This document shows positions 61,893 through 64,000 of a DNA stretch of 64,000 bases, in pieces (positions within the stretch are counted from its first letter, which is position 1; each line of letters begins with the position of its first letter). Source of the stretch: Reyranella sp. Lineage in GTDB: Bacteria; Pseudomonadota; Alphaproteobacteria; Reyranellales; Reyranellaceae. The stretch lies in assembly GCA_022844015.1 (NCBI GenBank), contig JALHMO010000006.1, positions 1 through 64,000 of the forward strand, in the 5' to 3' direction. The notes under the pieces were generated by a model. The model was not told the origin of the DNA. It saw only the letters and a program-made list of their open reading frames with translations, and ran no database searches. Made by a program: the position numbers and the translations under genes.

Positions 61893-62160
61893 CCCGGGGG
61901 CTCGCCCCATAAGCGCTGAATTACAGAAGCACCTCACCCTGAGGAGCGGACCGGAGGGCCGCGTCTCGATTCGGGCGAAGTAACCTTCGCCCTTTGGTCG
62001 GCACAGAGCGGATGCTGTGACACGCAGTTTCAGCGTCTCTGTGCAGCTCATCCTTCGAGACGGCCGCGGAGTTTATCCCGAGGAGTTCGAGGGGCGGCCT
62101 CCTCAGCATGAGGACTCTACTGGCCCTCAACCAGATTTAGCGCCCATAGGGGCTCGCCCT
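61893..62160. repeat. composite repeat block: family C inside shorter inverted ends
   Basis: The outer ends are GGGGGCTCGCCCCATAAGCG at 61893 and an inverted relative ending GGGGCTCGCCCTATA at 62160. Inside, CTCACCCTGAGGAGCGGACC (61932) through the GACCAAAGGGCGAAGG module (inverted, to about 62002) and TCCTTCGAGACGGCCGCGG...CCTCCTCAGCATGAGG (62050-62113) form a degenerate family C pair. It fills the 347-bp gap between the aminotransferase gene and the enolase-superfamily gene; I see no gene in it. Confidence 0.65.
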
Positions 62161-63247
62161 ATATGGCCAGCGGGGACAACTTGTCCCAGAGCAGCTCGAC
62201 GCCGTGGCCCGGCCGCTCCGGCGCGATGGCCTTGCCGTCGACGATGCGCATCGGCTCGGCCATGTACCGATCCAACCCGAAGCCGTGCACCTCGAGGTAC
62301 GACCGGTTCGGTGCCGCGGCCAGCAGATGCACCGTCAGGTCGTGCACGCCATGGGAGGTGACCGGCAGGTTGAACGCTTCCGCAAGTCGGCACACTTTCA
62401 TGAACACGGTGACGCCGCCGCAGTTGCTGACATCGGGCTCAGGGTAAGTGACGCCACCGGCTGTGATCATCTGCTGGAACTCGTAGAGCGTATGGAGGTT
62501 CTCGCCGGTGGCAATCGGCACGCCGCCTTGCGCCACGATGCGAGCGTGGCCCGCCACATCGTCCGGAATCGTCGGCTCCTCCAGCCAGACCAGATTGAGC
62601 TCGGCCAGCGCCCGTGCCGCGCGCACGGCCTGATCGACCGACCAGCCCATGTTGGCATCGACCATCAGCGGGAAGCCATCGCCCAGCTTCTTGCGCATGG
62701 CGCGCACCCGCGCGACGTCGTCGCCCAGCTGGGCTCGGCCGACCTTCATCTTGATGGCGCGGAATCCCTGGCCGAGGAAGTCATCGCTTTGCGCCAGCAG
62801 CTTCTCCAACGGGAACTGCAGGTCGATGCCACCGGCATAACAGGGCACTTGCGGGTCGAAGCCGCCCAGCAGCCGCCACAGAGGCTTTGCCACCCGGCGC
62901 GCCGCCAAGTCCCACAATGCGATGTCGACGGCGGAAATCGCCAGAGAGGCGAGCCCGCCTCGTCCGCCGTAGTGCGTGCCCCACCACATGCGCTGCCACA
63001 GGGCCTCGATGCGTTCTGCATCCTGGCCGACCAGCAGCGGCGCCAGGTCGTCGCGCACCAGCGAGGCCACGGCCCGCCCGCCATGGCCCACCGTATAGGT
63101 GTAGCCCAGCCCTTCCACGCCATCGGTGTCGCGAATGCGGACCGTGACGAAAGCGAAATGACGGATGTCGCCATGCGTGCTGTCCGACAGCACGACCGGC
63201 AGCGGCACGTGGTAGCAACCGACATCGAGCGTCGCGATCGTAGTCAT
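62159..63247 (-). CDS. mandelate racemase/muconate lactonizing enzyme family protein
   Basis: A 362-residue enolase-superfamily enzyme. Base residues Lys166 and Lys168 are in FRAIKMKVG. Metal ligands are Asp197 (VDANMG), Glu223 (WLEEP) and Glu249 (ATGENLH), and the opposite-face acid/base is His299 or His302 in TSHGVHDL. The KxK plus late His pattern fits the mandelate-racemase subgroup of sugar-acid dehydratases and racemases. The ATG at 63247 starts MTTIATLDVGCYHVP. It sits downstream of a peptide-type ABC transporter gene on the same strand, which may carry its substrate. Confidence 0.9.
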   Translation of the reverse strand: MTTIATLDVGCYHVPLPVVLSDSTHGDIRHFAFVTVRIRDTDGVEGLGYTYTVGHGGRAVASLVRDDLAPLLVGQDAERIEALWQRMWWGTHYGGRGGLASLAISAVDIALWDLAARRVAKPLWRLLGGFDPQVPCYAGGIDLQFPLEKLLAQSDDFLGQGFRAIKMKVGRAQLGDDVARVRAMRKKLGDGFPLMVDANMGWSVDQAVRAARALAELNLVWLEEPTIPDDVAGHARIVAQGGVPIATGENLHTLYEFQQMITAGGVTYPEPDVSNCGGVTVFMKVCRLAEAFNLPVTSHGVHDLTVHLLAAAPNRSYLEVHGFGLDRYMAEPMRIVDGKAIAPERPGHGVELLWDKLSPLAI

Positions 63248-63320
63248 GGTGTCCTCCGCGCAATCCTGAGCAGATCAGTCAATCGCCTTCTGCCGCTCTG
63301 TGTACTTGCCTCAAGCAGGA

Positions 63321-64000
63321 TCAGCGCAGCAAGCACGCCACGTGATGCCCCGGCGCCACCTCGCGCAGCGGCGGCGCCGTCACCTTGCACTCGGCAACGG
63401 CATAGGGACAGCGCGTGTGGAAGTGGCAGCCGGGCGGCGGCTTGGCCGGGCTCGGCACGTCACCCTGGACGATCCGCTTGCGCTGGCGCCGGCGCTTGGG
63501 ATCGGGAGCGGTCGCGGCCGACAGCAGCGCCTCGGTGTAGGGGTGCTTTGGCGTTTCGAACAGCGTGCGCTTGGCGGCGAGCTCGACGATGCGGCCGAGA
63601 TACATGACGGCGATGCGATGGCTGATGTGGCGCATCACCGCCAGGTCGTGACTGATGAACAGGTAGGCGAGCCCGTACTCTTCCTGCAGGTCGATCAGCA
63701 GGTTCAGCACCTGCGCCTGCACCGATACGTCGAGAGCCGATACCGGCTCGTCGGCGACGATCAGGTCGGGATTGACCGACAACGCCTTGGCGATGCCCAG
63801 GCGCTGGCGCTGACCGCCCGAGAACTCGTGGGCGAACTTGCGCATCGAGTCGGGCCGCAGGCCAACCCGCGTGAACAGGCTTGCCACCCTGTCGTCAGTC
63901 TCGCGGCCCCGCGTCAGGCCGAAATTCTCAAGCGGCTCGCCGACGATCGTGCCAGCCGAGAGGCGCGGGTTCATCGACGAGTACGGGTCCTGGAAGATCG
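63321..64000 (-). CDS. oligopeptide/dipeptide ABC transporter ATP-binding protein (5' end outside window)
   Basis: At least 226 codons are visible; the frame runs off the right edge at [16 protein letters not shown], the Q-loop. The signature is [20 protein letters not shown], Walker [19 protein letters not shown], and the H-loop [13 protein letters not shown]. The C-terminal Opp/Dpp domain ([16 protein letters not shown] and [15 protein letters not shown] with its Cys pair) marks the OppF/DppF class. Walker A lies outside the window. Confidence 0.93.
   Translation of the reverse strand, partial: IFQDPYSSMNPRLSAGTIVGEPLENFGLTRGRETDDRVASLFTRVGLRPDSMRKFAHEFSGGQRQRLGIAKALSVNPDLIVADEPVSALDVSVQAQVLNLLIDLQEEYGLAYLFISHDLAVMRHISHRIAVMYLGRIVELAAKRTLFETPKHPYTEALLSAATAPDPKRRRQRKRIVQGDVPSPAKPPPGCHFHTRCPYAVAECKVTAPPLREVAPGHHVACLLR

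Overview
The window is 64 kb of GC-rich (about two thirds G+C), densely coded chromosomal DNA from an aerobic, heterotrophic alphaproteobacterium. The lytic transglycosylase/dapA/smpB neighbourhood, the many periplasmic binding proteins (LivK, TctC/Bug, DctP and NMT1 types), the acyl-CoA metabolism genes and the NAD(P)-linked 2-oxoacid oxidoreductase operon suggest a Rhodospirillales/Reyranella-like soil or water organism; that placement is an inference. No rRNA, tRNA, phage, transposase or CRISPR array was seen.

Layout. 1-2.7 kb: end of a glycine-zipper protein, a small unknown protein, an SRAP (YedK/HMCES) DNA-crosslink protein, a fragment of a uracil/xanthine permease and a DUF2189 membrane protein. 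2.7-9.9 kb: a leucine/short acyl-CoA degradation block (biotin-dependent carboxylase alpha and beta subunits, a crotonase, an acyl-CoA dehydrogenase) with a DctP-type binding protein. 10.2-14.4 kb: smpB, dapA, a Slt70-like transglycosylase and a vapBC pair whose toxin is frameshifted. 14.7-18.6 kb: aldo/keto reductase, then a coupled dehalogenase / PLP dehydratase / membrane nucleotide cyclase operon. 18.5-23.3 kb: a complete branched-chain amino-acid ABC importer (livKGFHM). 23.5-29.6 kb: an alkylsulfatase-like metallo-beta-lactamase, a Bug protein, an arginine-rich leader peptide with attenuator in front of an internally deleted argJ, an MFS transporter and an AraC regulator. 29.7-34.4 kb: a three-gene 2-oxoacid:acceptor oxidoreductase operon. 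34.9-37.3 kb: nucleotide-sugar dehydrogenase and epimerase. 37.3-42.2 kb: two paralogous cupins around an XRE-cupin regulator, an SbmA-like ABC exporter and rsmB. 42.4-48.2 kb: amidohydrolase with a nitrate/taurine-type ABC importer, and a DMT permease. 48.3-54.3 kb: FUSC/HlyD efflux pair, hybrid histidine kinase with single-domain receiver, Old Yellow Enzyme. 54.5-64 kb: nudC, a GIY-YIG nuclease gene framed by inverted repeats, an FAD/Fe-S dehydrogenase with Bug protein, GntR regulator and class V aminotransferase, an enolase-superfamily enzyme, and the 3' part of an oligopeptide ABC ATPase gene.

The unusual part is between the genes. Three families of long palindromic repeats fill most of the larger intergenic gaps. 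Family A has arms beginning CCGTCATCCCGA and occurs as hairpins and once as a pair of arms around a GIY-YIG nuclease gene, like an autonomous/non-autonomous element pair. Family C (CTCACCCTGAGGAGC...GGCGTCTCGA) includes a perfect 40-bp inverted repeat inside the liv operon. Family D (GCGCCACTGGAGTGGCG) lies 37-45 bp upstream of three unrelated minus-strand start codons. The second strong signal is a candidate arginine attenuator: a 21-codon leader with five consecutive Arg codons, a GC-rich terminator and then argJ, which has lost its middle half.
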